Shown here piece after piece: positions 10,159 through 21,253 of a stretch of 64,000 bases of DNA (position 1 is the stretch's first letter; each line of letters starts with the position of its first letter). A program made the translations under genes and the position numbers. The notes below the pieces were generated by a model. It had not been told where the DNA came from. It ran no database searches and was given only the letters and a program-made list of their open reading frames with translations. This DNA is from Phaeodactylum tricornutum CCAP 1055/1 (lineage: Eukaryota; Bacillariophyta; Bacillariophyceae; Surirellales; Neidiaceae): contig NC_011680.1 in assembly GCF_000150955.2 (NCBI RefSeq), forward strand, positions 376,435-440,434. The letters run 5' to 3'.

Positions 10159-11710
10159 GCTCTTTAACTAGAGAGCGGCGCTTCCTGTTGCGCACATATC
10201 GATGCTTGTTTCGCAGAATAACGATGCAAAGCCGACCGGCAGGTAGGCCCAAGAACAGAAATCCATAGAACTGAAGAATAGGGACCACCCATCTACGCAA
10301 AAACCGTTCCAGCAAAATACCGCTCTTCAACTCCAGCGCACCTCCCACTCCAATTGACTGTCCTAACCATAACACTCCAATCAAGTTTAGGAGCCCTAGA
10401 CCGATGCACCTCACGAAGTCTTTCTTTGGAAGTTGAGTGAATCGTAAAGGAGGTTCTTCTATGCTCTCTGCAACATCAAATGAGCTTCGTAAGCGTCCGC
10501 TGCCTGCTTCCTTGGCGTACAAAACAGAGCTCCAACTTCCATCATCGTCATACACCGGTGAAGAATCAAATTTAGTTATCGAGCTGCTTTCGGATAGCAA
10601 TTCTGGGAAATTAAACAGGGCCTTGGCCGGTTGGTCCGTGCAATTTTTCATTGGAACTCCATTGAAGTAAGCAACCAATATTAAACCCTGTTCTACGATC
10701 TTCGACGATTCACTCAGCGTTGCTGGTGGATGATCTACGTAAGGACTCATTTCTTCCAAAGAGACGCCTCTACTGCTACTTATCATTGACTTTTGGATCA
10801 AAGCATGTGCTCGTAGCTTCCATTTCTCGGTCTCCTCGTTTAGATACGAAGGTGGCCCAAACAAAAATTCAACAGCGACGGGTAGTAGCGTCCGTTGTGA
10901 GATTTCTGGAGTATCGGTTGGAAGGTTGTTAGGTCTCAAACGTGGTCGAAGAAGCGCGGCTCCTTCGTTATTGGTGAGTGTTCCCTGTGAACGAGCAAAC
11001 GCGGTCCACCCACGAACTCGACTTCGTCTTGCCAGCTGTTGAGCACGGATCCAGTAAAAAAAGCTGGCCGGATTCCCATAACAGACGGAACACGCGAGAG
11101 ATGTATCATAGGCAACCTCCCTTAGGAACAGATCTTGTCCATCATCGCCTGCAGGACCGAAGACAGCATAACACCATAGCAACTGCCGCGTGGTATAAAA
11201 CATAGAACGGAGTTGGCGTACAACTATATTTCGATGCCCTTGATTGCCAGTTCGAGACAAACCGATTACCGCTGCGACAAGCCCCATCATGGCAGCAAGA
11301 GAAACAATCAGAAGTGAGAGTATCAAACCAAAAGCGGTCACCGTTTTCAGTATCTTTCCAACGATGTCAAGAAAAGTTTGCATTGTTTCGTGAAAGTCTT
11401 GTCGACGCCGCTTCCGTAGAGCTCGGGCACGAAAGTCCTCGGGAAATGTAAAGACCATCACCGGATTTCCATCGGCTTGTTCAAATCGAAAAGCGGCGCC
11501 ATCGATTCCACCGCCAACAGCAGCCAATAGGCCGCAAAGCTCCGCGGTGGCCTCGTTGATAGAAATACCCAATTCTGTGGAGACTTTGGCAGGTCGTATG
11601 GTGCGATCCTGAGTGGCTTGTATCAGCTCTAGAATGCGAAGATCCAGTGAGGACGTCGCTTCGTCTATGGTCGTGGATGCCACCGTTTCCATTTTTCTGC
11701 GTTGAGTCAT
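10148..11710 (-). CDS. Conserved-looking multi-pass membrane protein, function unknown
   Basis: Single exon, 520 residues. Residues about 20-90 look like a winged-helix or related small fold (RILELIQATQDRTIRPAKVS, GISINEATAELCGLLAAVGG). A hydrophobic double segment lies at about 125-155 (FGLILSLLIVSLAAMMGLVA). A central soluble part includes AVFGPAGDDGQDLFLREVAY and PVAVEFLFGPP. C-terminal hydrophobic segments are at about 440-500, followed by a very basic tail (RNKHRYVRNRKRR). The layout resembles uncharacterised membrane proteins of plants and algae, but I cannot name a family. It faces the SNM1 gene tail to tail. Confidence 0.7.
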   Translation of the reverse strand: MTQRRKMETVASTTIDEATSSLDLRILELIQATQDRTIRPAKVSTELGISINEATAELCGLLAAVGGGIDGAAFRFEQADGNPVMVFTFPEDFRARALRKRRRQDFHETMQTFLDIVGKILKTVTAFGLILSLLIVSLAAMMGLVAAVIGLSRTGNQGHRNIVVRQLRSMFYTTRQLLWCYAVFGPAGDDGQDLFLREVAYDTSLACSVCYGNPASFFYWIRAQQLARRSRVRGWTAFARSQGTLTNNEGAALLRPRLRPNNLPTDTPEISQRTLLPVAVEFLFGPPSYLNEETEKWKLRAHALIQKSMISSSRGVSLEEMSPYVDHPPATLSESSKIVEQGLILVAYFNGVPMKNCTDQPAKALFNFPELLSESSSITKFDSSPVYDDDGSWSSVLYAKEAGSGRLRSSFDVAESIEEPPLRFTQLPKKDFVRCIGLGLLNLIGVLWLGQSIGVGGALELKSGILLERFLRRWVVPILQFYGFLFLGLPAGRLCIVILRNKHRYVRNRKRRSLVKELTA

Positions 11711-11990
11711 ACTGCTAAGGTGGAACGGCTATCTACGATGATCGCCATGGTCGTTCATTTGAGATCAGTACTTCAAATTATATACATAGCCAGAGTGTGA
11801 CACATTAGTTCTGCAAATGTAACATTTGACTTAATCGGAGAACGCCAAAGCGGCTGTGAACTGACATATTACTCATAACACTTTGTCACATTCGACATAT
11901 GTTCGTCCCTACCTTTGCAAAGAGCACAAAGTCATCACAAAATTGGAATACTACGACGACTACGGCTTCATCTTTTCCATCGGAGGAGAG

Positions 11991-11999
11991 TCACAGTCA
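11991..11999 (+). promoter_or_regulatory. TCACAGTCA motif upstream of PGAM5 copy B
   Basis: Sense-oriented copy of the shared 9-bp motif, 52 bp before the ATG at 12052. Both PGAM5 copies have it, so it may predate the duplication. Confidence 0.5.
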
Positions 12000-12051
12000 G
12001 TTAGTCCGACATATCGACATTATCATTCTCGATGTACCCTGGGTAGATACA

Positions 12052-13336
12052 ATGTGGACTTTCTCGAGACTGCTGTCCGCATGGAAGTCAGCCGAGCTTT
12101 CGTTGTGTGTAGCAGGCGGTGGAGCCCTTATTTACAAGGCCATCTTATCTCAATACGGAGGAACCAAGGCGGAACCGCAAACTCCGAAATTCTTTTCGGA
12201 TAACGATACGAGCACTGATGACGCATATGAAGGTCAATGTCTTCATCGCCAGCTATACCAACCCTGCGGACCCTATCCGAATTGGGATTACAATTGGGAT
12301 GGTCGCATGCGGGATGATTCTACGTTGGAATATCTCTCTACCGAACAAGGATTGAAACGTTCCAAGTCTGCCGGCAAAACGCGTCATCTTCTGTTGATTC
12401 GACACGGATAGTACGATGAGACGAGCAAGGATGACGACGAGAGGCACTTGACTCCTTTAGGACGCCGTCAAGCCGAGCTAACCGGACGACGGCTGAGCTC
12501 ACTGGCTGCAGGTGGACTCCGTGGCGCCGAAACACGCTTTACCAGGCCATGCTCTTTCAAAGCGATACACCAGTCGGATATGACGCGAGCAAAAGAAACT
12601 GGTACGCGTCAAAAAACCCTTTTGTCTTGAAGTAGTACTCTGACTTAATCTCTTTCTTATTTTTCGCCGCAGCTGCGATAATAGCATCCTATTTACCTCA
12701 AGCTCGCTTGAGGAAACCCGATCCGGCGTTGAACGAAGCTCTCCCCTGCCCGTGAGTTTTGCAACGTTACAGACTCTTTTCATTTTATTATGCGCTCTCT
12801 GACACTGAAATGTCTGGCCGGGGTAGCATGATTCCTATACGTCCCGATGTCCCCGACGCCGAGAAGGAAATCGACGACAATCACGTGCGTATCGAGACTG
12901 CTTTTCGCAATTACATCCACAGAGCCGATCCTGATGATCTTGGTGATCCCATTGAGCACGAATTTGAAGTTTTTGTTGGTCACGGGAATATTATTCGGCT
13001 TGCCGGTACGTTGAAGGATTTGCCCTGCCTGTCCTTATCGATGTTGACGGATTGGGCTCATCACTTAAAATATGAAAGGGCACTTCAACTTCCTCCAAAA
13101 GCTTGGCTGAGGCTGAGCATCTTCAACTGTTCGACAACATACATTGTGATACATCCCAATGGTTATTGCTCAGTTCGAATGCTGGGAGGTGAGTAAAATA
13201 CTTGTGTACCACAACCTTGCACCGCGAATTTCCAACCCATTTTCACTCCTCACATTCATGCTATTCTGATGTAGACATTGGACACTTGAGCTATGATGAC
13301 ACGACCTTCTCCGGAAACCACGGATTCAACTGGTAA
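12052..13336 (+). pseudogene. PGAM5: PGAM5-like gene copy B, with an in-frame TAG after the catalytic RHG
   Basis: Paralogue of 2549-3870. Exons: 12052-12601, 12673-12751, 12827-13188 and 13275-13336; phases fit throughout (351 codons). The N-terminus has a membrane-anchor-like segment (LSLCVAGGGALIYKAIL), and WDYNWD matches the PGAM5 multimerisation motif. Directly after the catalytic RHG the codon is TAG (12409-12411) where copy A has CAA (Gln). Everything downstream is open: YDETSK, LTPLGRRQAELTGRRL, the second catalytic histidine in VFVGHGNIIRL, and RALQLPPKAWLRL. So this is a very young pseudogene, a polymorphism, a sequencing error or a read-through gene. An earlier ATG at 11899 is possible. 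Intron positions differ from copy A. Confidence 0.8.
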
Positions 13337-13620
13337 AGTGAGTTACTGTTCTTGTCGTACGTTGAGGCTGAACGATCTAGAAGAAAGTAAGGGAATGCTA
13401 GCTATTGCGTCAGAGCTTTACCAGAGGTTTCGGCGCACGTAACTGGCTTCGGTAGTATTCTCGATAACGAAGCGCTATAACATAAAGCTTGCAATTGACC
13501 TTGCTATGCCATGCACCAACAAACAATTGCCGAAAGTAAACCTAAACGATTTCTCTCTTGAATCATCACTAGCAAATAGCTGGACACATGGTTCTCACGC
13601 TTGCTGTCCCGGTGACTAGA

Positions 13621-14941
13621 TTACAGGGATGAGAATGATTTGCGTTTCTTTTGCTGGCGCTTGTCTTCGCCGTCGCGTTTCCGAAGAATCTCAGGATCGT
13701 ACTTCATTCGAAAGTGATCTCTTTCGTTGAGGTGACGGGCCCGTTCGGCCAAATGTGGATATTTAAGGTCAAGCTGCTGTAACCACTTCCACGCCATATG
13801 CTTCCGTCCCGACCGCGTCTTCAGCCAAACCTGATCGAAGTTACGTTCAGAGCAAAAATTTTGTGTTACTCCGACTGTGTGCGTAAGGTTCAGCACTGCA
13901 TGCCACCAGCCATGTGGAATGAAGCAAGTTTCTATACGTGAAAAGATGAGCGAATTATGTACATACGTCCATACCCTCAAAATGCCCCCCTCACTTCCGC
14001 ACGTACGTACCTCCCGCATTCTGTGTAAATTCGTAGCAGGCAAAGTCCTTATAGTCTTCGTGATGTTTCAAAGACGCAGCCTTGCGTTTGATCCTTGGCA
14101 AAATGAACATGAAATAGTGAATGGCTTCGTCATCCTCATCCCTGCGTACCAGCCCCCTTCCCTTAACTACTTGCTTCGGCACTTGCGGAGGAAAGAGTAC
14201 CCAGCGCTTTTTCCCGAACATCAGAGTATTCCAAGCACTAGTGGCCAAAGGATCGACGTGAACGGTACTTCCGCTGCGTTCGGGGCCGACTAGAAACCAA
14301 CGGTACGGCGGTCTCCGGGCCTCCGACACTAATTGGAACAAGTCGTCACTGAAATAAGATGGAACACGGTAGTCCGCTAGAACCCGTTTCGCCTTACGGT
14401 CTTCCTCAAAGGATGTGTCGAAAATGTAGAGGGGCGAGTCGTCCGCATTACTCTGCAGGTACTTAATAAAGTGCTTCAACTTGACTTTGACCGACTTACC
14501 GTCATCGTCCTCTCCACATTTGAAGAATCGATCTCTCAAATCAGGGTCTGCCGCCAACTTTTCTAGTGACCAGTAGCGCGACGCCGCCCACTCGGATGCA
14601 AACCGTCCACCATCGTAACCATCTGGTATACTTCGAATGACGCAAGGAATTCCGGAAGTTTCGTACATGTGAAATTCTTTCGTCGACAAAAACTTGGCAT
14701 CTAACACGACTGGCAGATTTTGCGGTGCTTTGCTGTCTGGGAGCAGGAAGGTTTGGTTTTTGTTCCCCCGATTTACAATGGTCTCCGCAAAGGCAGGAAA
14801 GGACTCGGACAATCCGTCGGAAGCCCAGTCTTTGAGGGACGGTCGATGTAGTTTGCGGGCCTTTTCCAGCCGCTTTCTCCAACCCATTCCACACGCTGAA
14901 CAACCACGTTGCAGAAAAAATGTCCAGAGAATTGATGCCAA
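13621..14941 (-). CDS. JMJD6-like JmjC oxygenase
   Basis: 2-oxoglutarate/Fe(II) oxygenase of 413 residues. Exon 1 is 14941-14011 and exon 2 is 13931-13621, with a 79-bp GTACGT...TATAG intron, phase 1. The JmjC core is clear: LVGPERSGSTVHVDPLATSA with the first iron ligands (His, Asp near residue 227), then WNTLMFGKKRWVLFPP. After the splice comes FIPHGWWHAVLNLTHTVGVT, which holds the third ligand. These strings match JMJD6, a nuclear lysyl hydroxylase or arginine demethylase. The C-terminal tail is strongly basic (DKRQQKKRKS), fitting a nuclear protein. The N-terminal 60 residues include a possible hydrophobic start. It is divergent with the CIA30 gene. Confidence 0.88.
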
Positions 14942-15021
14942 TAGTAGACTCGATTGCGCGACAATGAAAAACAGTCTGTGTGATTTGGGAAAATCGGCCG
15001 TGAGTCGGAAACGAAACGAGC

Positions 15022-15030
15022 TGACTGTGA
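15022..15030 (-). promoter_or_regulatory. TCACAGTCA motif upstream of the JMJD6-like gene
   Basis: Sense-oriented for the minus-strand gene, 81 bp before its ATG at 14941. The divergent CIA30 gene has its own copy at 15224, facing the other way. Confidence 0.5.
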
Positions 15031-15223
15031 GTACCAGTCTAATATAGTGAGCGACGCAATGTCCCGAAGACCAAAACAGGCGATGAATAAGGTTCTGAGC
15101 CTCTATTACTTGATTCCTGTGAAGATTTGTAGCTGTGAATCACATCAAAAATACATTTGTTTCCGGGTTGTGGTATCCTTCGGAACAATTGTGGATGGCG
15201 CAGTTGGTTTGCCGAATTCACTG

Positions 15224-15232
15224 TCACAGTCA
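15224..15232 (+). promoter_or_regulatory. TCACAGTCA motif upstream of the CIA30 gene
   Basis: Sense-oriented, 41 bp before the ATG at 15274. With the copy at 15022-15030 it makes a divergent pair in one 332-bp promoter region. Confidence 0.5.
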
Positions 15233-15273
15233 GTTGCATTCTGGTAGTCACATAATATGCGTCCATCTTCATC

Positions 15274-16429
15274 ATGGTGTCCATGAAAGCATCATTGGCT
15301 TTTCTGTGGCTTCTTCTTGCCTCTAATAGATTTTGTGTCCAATCGTTTCGCCCGGATTGGTCGAATCACCAAACGAGACTTTCTGGAAGCTGCGTCTTCA
15401 GTGCGAAAAATATTGACCGTCCAAATACGACCGACAACAAGGCCATGGCGTTTCTTCGAAGAATGGGTCGCGTAGGGGGCAATCGTGATTTTACGCACGC
15501 AATCGGAATCGACGAAGGTCCTTCAACCAAGTCCACCGGAAGTGGGAAAAAAGTGAGTGCAATGGATAAGCAACGCCGCCGTGTGCCTGATCTGGTTGAT
15601 TCAGATCCTATCTCAATACTTCGCTGGGTTGCCACCCTCTCTCTTCCAGCTGCAGAAAAAGAAAGCCGCCTTTCAGTCTTGTGCACTTACAGGTGTCATT
15701 GATGATCTCTCAGAACCGTTTCCAACCACCAGTTCCGGGTAAGCCGAAATCTAGTAATGAGTGTGCCTAACGTTGGTCGTGTGCACGCCGCATCTACTGA
15801 CATACTAAAGAGACACCTACTAACTTCAAATTGATTCTACAAACAGAACACAGTGGGCTGGATACACAGATCAAGTAATGGGCGGTGTATCAACTGGGCA
15901 TCTTTGTCGGGAAGATTTTGACGGACGAACGTCTAACGTTTTGCGTGGCAAAGTCAGTTTGCGCAATAACGGCGGCTTTATCCAAATGGCGACAAATCTG
16001 GCGCACGACGCAAAAGACTCTAGGCTCGTTGATGCGTCCTCCTTTGACGGCATAGAAGTAGATGTACAGTATCAAGGAGAACAAGAGGAAGAAACATTCA
16101 ACATACAGTACGTACGAAGCGATCGGTCATTTTTTCGTAAACATTCCGATTTCCTCACGCCTATCCATGGCTGCTCTTATTTCTCCAGCTTGAAAAATGT
16201 TTGCTGCCCGCTCCCGTATAGCTCATACCGTGCACGGTTTTCCGTTCCGAAAGGATCCTGGATGACAGCTCGGGTTCCATGGACAGACTTTCGCGGACAC
16301 GGGCCGGGTGCTTCCGATATTCCGTTCTCTTCTAATTCGCTGACAAGAGCCGGGATTGTGGCTATTGGTAAAGAAATGGAAGTGCTGCTAGCTGTTTCTG
16401 GCCTCCGTTTCTACAGAGAAAAAAATTAA
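15274..16429 (+). CDS. CIA30-domain protein, probably plastid-targeted
   Basis: Protein of 316 residues. Exons: 15274-15552, 15650-15738 and 15847-16429. Intron 1 is GTGAGT...TTCCAG (97 bp, phase 0) and intron 2 is GTAAGC...AAACAG (108 bp, phase 2). The C-terminal half is the galactose-binding-like fold of NDUFAF1/CIA30: WAGYTDQVMGGVSTGHL, RGKVSLRNNGGFIQMATNL, and a PWTDFRGHG-type end. CIA30 proteins act in assembly of complex I or of plastid complexes. The N-terminus is a signal peptide (SLAFLWLLLASNRFCVQS) with phenylalanine right after the likely cleavage site. That is the diatom plastid signal, so I favour the plastid over the mitochondrion. The methionine at 15286 is an equally good start. 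Confidence 0.85.
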
Positions 16430-16451
16430 ACCCATTGTAGAAAAAGTTTGT

Positions 16452-19321
16452 TTATTTCTTTTCTTCGGGTTCGTAGTCTGGATTGTCTTTCAAGATCACG
16501 ATACCCTCTAGCACACTGCTCATGCTGAACACTTCTTCGGTGCCAAGCTCGGCTAGGTCCGTTGCAGCAAGCAGAACAGGTGTCGTGTGCGTCTGGAAGC
16601 CAGTTATACGCTTGGGCTTCCCTGCTTGTCCAACGGTCTCGACAGCCTGTCCCACGCGAGCAGTTACTGGTCGCCAATTCAATTCCTCGTCGACTGTAAT
16701 CAGCATTCGGGGATTCATTGCGCATGTCAGGTAGTAAAGCAGATAGTGACTCTTGTCCAGCAAAGTACTCTTGAGATCGAGGCAAGAGTGCAGCAAAACA
16801 AGCATACCACCAAGAGCAGGTCCATTCATGAGCATACGATCGGAATGGACTGGGTTAAGTGTCATTAAACCCTTACCCATATGTAGCAGGCCTTGCGCAA
16901 TTCGCACGCAAAAAATATGGCCAGCTTCCTTGCTGTAAAACTCGCTCAACTGCCTCAAAAGCCCGGCGACACGAGAGTTGTTTGTACCGGCGCTGACAAT
17001 ACCCAGCCCAAAAATAGCGTTTTGAGAAATTTCTATGTCAGGATCGTGAGACAGACGAGAAAGCTGGTCGATTACTGCAAAGTCTGGATTGGAAATGTTT
17101 AGTACAGCTAATGAAAGTGGCACAGCGCGCTTGATCGGCAATTCGCAGTAGTGCAGCAAGTGATCGAATGTTCGCAGCGCCATTTCAGAACCCACCGCTT
17201 CGCCCATCGTGATCAAACCAATTCCCAAAACAGCCGCCATTTGATGCTCCGCGTCCTCTGTCAAGTGCTCGGCGCACTGGTGCATCATCTCTTGGACCTT
17301 GAGAACGTTGCCAGACCCAGCGTAGGCCGCAGTCTCCAACATGACAACAGCGTATTTCGCAATTTTGTGTTCTACTGTGCGGAGAGCTTCTATCATAGCT
17401 TCAGCCTTTTCCATTTGTCCCAGAAACAGGAGAGCCAATCCAAGACAAAGAAAGCGGGCATGCGTATGATCCAGTTCATCATCCGTTGCTTCCATCAACC
17501 GTTGTACAATGGTACCTCCTACCATATCGTCACATGTGCCAACAAAGATCATGCCGAGAGCAAGACCTGCCAACGAAACTTCCATCATCGTGGTCGGGCC
17601 GCCTTCTGAACTCTCTACAACCGGCGTGAGGATTTCCATAACATCTTCACGTGCCGAACCAGCGTAAGCTATGCCCAAACCAGTGCAAGCGGCACATTTC
17701 ATAACATGTGATTCACCTTCTACGTGTTCCGACAGTAGAGCCAGCGCAGGATCGGCATCATTGCGTACACCGCTACTTACAATGCCGACGGCCAGCGCAG
17801 CTCCAGCTTTGACGTAATCTTCATTAGAATACAAAAATTTGTCGATTTGTGTCAATCCTTCTTCGACGTTCCAGAGAAGAATCGATCCCAATGAGGCTGC
17901 TGCCGCCATCATCCCGTGGTCTTTGTTTTTATATAGCCAATCGTTGTCGGGAGTCATCAGTTTGTCTTGACCAAAACCCGCATTGACGAAAGCGTTGACG
18001 TAGGTGCTTGCCAAATTGGCCCGGGCCGAGTCAACATTCGCACTCGTATCCCGACGACGACTGAAGCCTCCGGTTTCAGCCAAATGGGACTTGTAGATAT
18101 CCTCAGGCGTTTTGGGATCCATAACGTCGAGATCCTGGGCCAACTTGAGAAACTGCTCGCTCAGCTTTTCGTTACCAATTAGCTCACTAAGCAGCTCAAC
18201 GTCGTCATCCTCGATATCGGCTTCTTCGGCGTCGAAGTTGACTCGATGGCGCCCCAATAAGAGACACATTTGCTTTCGCATCAAGGGGTCGGTACAAGCC
18301 TTGAGTAAATCTGCGATTTTTTCGGTGTCGTTCATTCGCAACGCCACACGTAGTGCGTCGAAGTACTGGTGCTGAGACTTAAATATTTCCAGTGCCGTTT
18401 CCAGCATTTCCTACAGAGCAAGAAACATGCATTAGAAAAGGGATGCTGCATGGCCGTGACGTACACGTGCAAGCGTGTGCAAAAGCACCAACGTACCGAA
18501 AGATCGTCCGGGTCCGACATGTAGTCCGCTGTCTTGATCAGATACAAACAGATGCGCTGGTAATTCGTCTCATCGATTGTATCGAGTTTCAATAGGTTTT
18601 TGAGTCTCTGAACTTCAATCAAGAGATCAATCGCTTCCGATTCGGCATTGTGGGAAACGTGAAAGGGCACGATAACGTCGATCATCGACAGCAAATCCTC
18701 GAACGAGTCGTCTTGATTCGGATCCGCTCCATCAATCACTCTCTGATCGTATTCTTGCCCAATTTCACCCGCCAGTGATCGGACGAACTCGTGCCCCCAG
18801 GATCCTAGATTGTCGTCGGCGTGTTTCGACGGTGATTTCCGATCCCTCAATAGCGCATAATCCTTGACCCCTGCAAGCTTGAACTTCAGACTCTCGCGTT
18901 CTTCCGGCTTACCCATGGTCATGGCCAAAACAGCTAAAACATCTGACAAGCGAGCACGCAGTTCTATGAGTTCGTTATCGCAGTCTCCAATCGCATCGTA
19001 ACAGGATTTCAGCAAAGCAAAATGCGGACGAAGGAACTTGAGCGGTTTGGGCACCGACGTCATTGAAGCTGTTGCGGTTCGGAGTTCATTAACCATCACA
19101 TCCAAGGCGTTATTGCGAATCGCCGTAGTAACGGAAGCTTCGTTTGCTGCATTTACGAGTGTGGTTACGCAGGTTTCCAAACGCTCCTTGAGTTCCTTGT
19201 CGTCTTCGGACAAGGTATCGACAATTTCTTCCTTCTTGAGACCTTTGCCCTTCGCGTTTCCGCTATCCTTCGGGCTCACGTCCGCCATGCTGTCAACAGC
19301 TTTCTTGTCTTTCGGAGCCAT
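16452..19321 (-). CDS. RPN1: 26S proteasome regulatory subunit Rpn1 (PSMD2)
   Basis: Protein of 927 residues, close to the usual family length. Exon 1 is 19321-18497 and exon 2 is 18410-16452, with an 86-bp GTACGT...CTGTAG intron, phase 0, joining DPDDLS to EMLETALEIF. Rpn1 is a scaffold of the 19S base that binds ubiquitin receptors and shuttles. The central proteasome/cyclosome repeats are visible as repeated Gly-Ala-rich helices: AAAASLGSILLWNVEEG, AGAALAVGIVSSGV, AACTGLGIAYAGSA and AAVLGIGLITMGEA. The C-terminus has the conserved LNWRPVTARVGQAVE and a final LKDNPDYEPEEKK. The N-terminus is charged and low in complexity. Confidence 0.96.
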
Positions 19322-19681
19322 TGTTACTAACGATTAATTCACAAGAGGTGACGTTGAAAGGGGGGTATCGCGATGGGAGAGTAAACAGTAGGGCGATTGC
19401 CCTATCTCCGAGTCGGACGACCGTTGTCCTTTGTTTTCGGAGCCTGGTCGAGTTGGGGTGGTAGGTTTCGGCCGAGGAAAGATCCCGGACGATGTCCAAC
19501 GAAAACGGACCCGTTCGACTAGAATGTTGTGTCGTAGTACGACGCGGCTAGGAAATTCGGTGGCGACGGCCAGACACTCTACAACATTTGCTAACTGTAA
19601 AGAGAGGAAAATCTAACCCTAATCCGCAGGAATCATCAATATGGAATCATAGGGAAACAAACAGATTTTGCTACCTGTAAA
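19322..19681. other. Intergenic, 360 bp
   Basis: Lies between the Rpn1 start and the Sec62 end, both on the minus strand. It should hold the Rpn1 promoter. No TCACAGTCA copy, repeat or RNA gene was seen. Confidence 0.4.
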
Positions 19682-20854
19682 TTACTCTTCTTCTTCCGCA
19701 ATGTCTTCCTCAATATCAACAAGATTATCGAGCAGAGAGTCCAGCTTCTCATCCTCGTCTTCTTCCGAAAGGAAGTCTGCATTCTCTTTGATATCTTGGT
19801 CCAAACTTTTAAGAAGATCGTCTAATGATTGTATTTTTGGCTTGTCGATATTCTCCTTATCCTCTTGCGACATGTCCGATAGCAGGGTGCCAGCGTACAG
19901 ATCCTTCAAGAAATCCCCTTGAGCTGCCCGGAAACCATCAAATTCCGACGGCTGCGTAACGGCCCAGTAACAAAACGATCCAAACGCCACCGCTACACCA
20001 ATCCGGTAGGGTAGCTGTCCAGGCTTTGCGGGGTCGAACGAATATACTGGCTTGAAACTGTCCACAAAGCTCAAAGTCTCGTCAAACAAGTTCGGCAAAA
20101 ACCAGAATTCAAAGCCGATGATCCAAATGAATAAGAATGCCAGTGCCCGGAAAGTCACGAGGATAAAGATGAAAAGCAGCAACGTGACGGACAGGTACCA
20201 AACAAAAACGCGGAGAAATTGTGGCCAAATCGGAAAACACACGCAGAAGAGAAACCCCACAATCAGACCGGCCGACATAAGGTGACTCATGGTTTTATCA
20301 CCTTCGTACACCCACGTAAAATAGCCAGCCTCGTCGAAATCACGAACACGGGCAACCTATGAGAACACATGTGGGTGGCCGCGGTTAGAACAACGATCGA
20401 CACTAGTACATAGCGGTTGTGCCAAGCGCAAGATACGTACGTCTAGTTCTCCTTTGCCGCGCTTTTCGGACCTTAGCAAAAATTGCTGTTTGCACAGCTC
20501 TTTGCAAACCAGAATGGCGTCTGATCGGCTGGCAAATTTGGGTAGATTGGTCGGCCATTTCGTACCCTTCTTTGGTTCCACCAAAAAATTAACGAGTTTT
20601 TCACCTGCGCCGAAATAAGGCAAGATTGCATACGCAAAATCAGAAAATGAAGTTTCTTCCCATCTCCTTGTTGTCACGAACTTGTCTGAGATATTGGGGC
20701 TCTCCTCGAAAAACTCACCTTTCATGTAGTGAACGCGCTTCTCTATTAACAAAGCTTCACGAACCGGAGGTCCGTGTTTACCCCTTAAAAAGTCGCATAG
20801 CTTTTTGAGATTGTCAATATCTTCGTAAAATGACGGTGTTGCGTCGGACGCCAT
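19682..20854 (-). CDS. SEC62: Sec62, ER protein translocation subunit
   Basis: Protein of 362 residues from the ATG at 20854 (MASDATPSFYEDI). An in-frame ATG at 20926 would add 24 residues, but these look like leader. Exon 1 is 20854-20441 and exon 2 is 20356-19682, with an 84-bp GTACGT...CATAG intron, phase 0. The N-terminal domain carries KLCDFLRGKHGPPVREALLI, KRVHYMKGEFF and PEVARVRDF-like regions. Then come two to three membrane helices (AGLIVGFLFCVCFPIWPQFL, YLSVTLLLFIFILVTFRALA, FLFIWIIGFEFWFLPNLF), as in Sec62. The C-terminal tail is very acidic (EEDEDEKLDSLLDNL). Sec62 works with Sec61/Sec63 in post-translational import. Confidence 0.93.
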
Positions 20855-20940
20855 TGTGATGGAGCTCTTTTGATGCGTTGTACTTTTAGAAGCGGATCCC
20901 TTTAGGGGTGTATAGACCGACAGCAACTTTTTTCCCCACG

Positions 20941-21135
20941 ATGCGTTCGTTAATTTATTTCTTGTGGTGCTTTTCGTTATCTTCGCTCTCGTCGGTCTTT
21001 CCGCCCTTTCAGAAATTTACAGTGGATGAGGCGACGCACATCGGGTTTCCAGGTGTCGACTGGCTCAACGAGCGGTACGTCAGTCGTGTGGTAAGCAAAC
21101 CTGTCCTCCAACCGGATCTTGTGCGCCTTTTTTGA
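20941..21135 (+). CDS. Short signal-peptide ORF, possibly the first exon of a cut gene
   Basis: Open frame of 64 residues from the ATG at 20941: a signal peptide (RSLIYFLWCFSLSSLSSVF) and then KFTVDEATHIGFPGVDWLNE. At 21091 a GTAAGC could be a splice donor after NERYVSRV. No matching second exon is seen before the transposase relic at 21254, so the rest of the gene may have been lost. It is divergent with Sec62. An in-frame ATG at 20908 also exists. Confidence 0.35.
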   Translation: MRSLIYFLWCFSLSSLSSVFPPFQKFTVDEATHIGFPGVDWLNERYVSRVVSKPVLQPDLVRLF

Positions 21136-21253
21136 TCTTCACTGTCAGTAAAACACAAAATTTCACCATGGCAAACTTGGATTAAGATTTCACCGCTTCA
21201 TTAATGTAAATGAAGAACCTGATAAGACTGATATAGTCACACGAAAACATACA

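Noticed and set aside
13877-14293. 138-codon plus-strand frame
   Set aside because: Antisense to the JMJD6-like gene and spanning its intron; no recognisable protein.
17151-17609. 152-codon plus-strand frame
   Set aside because: Antisense to the strongly supported Rpn1 gene; no domain or signal.
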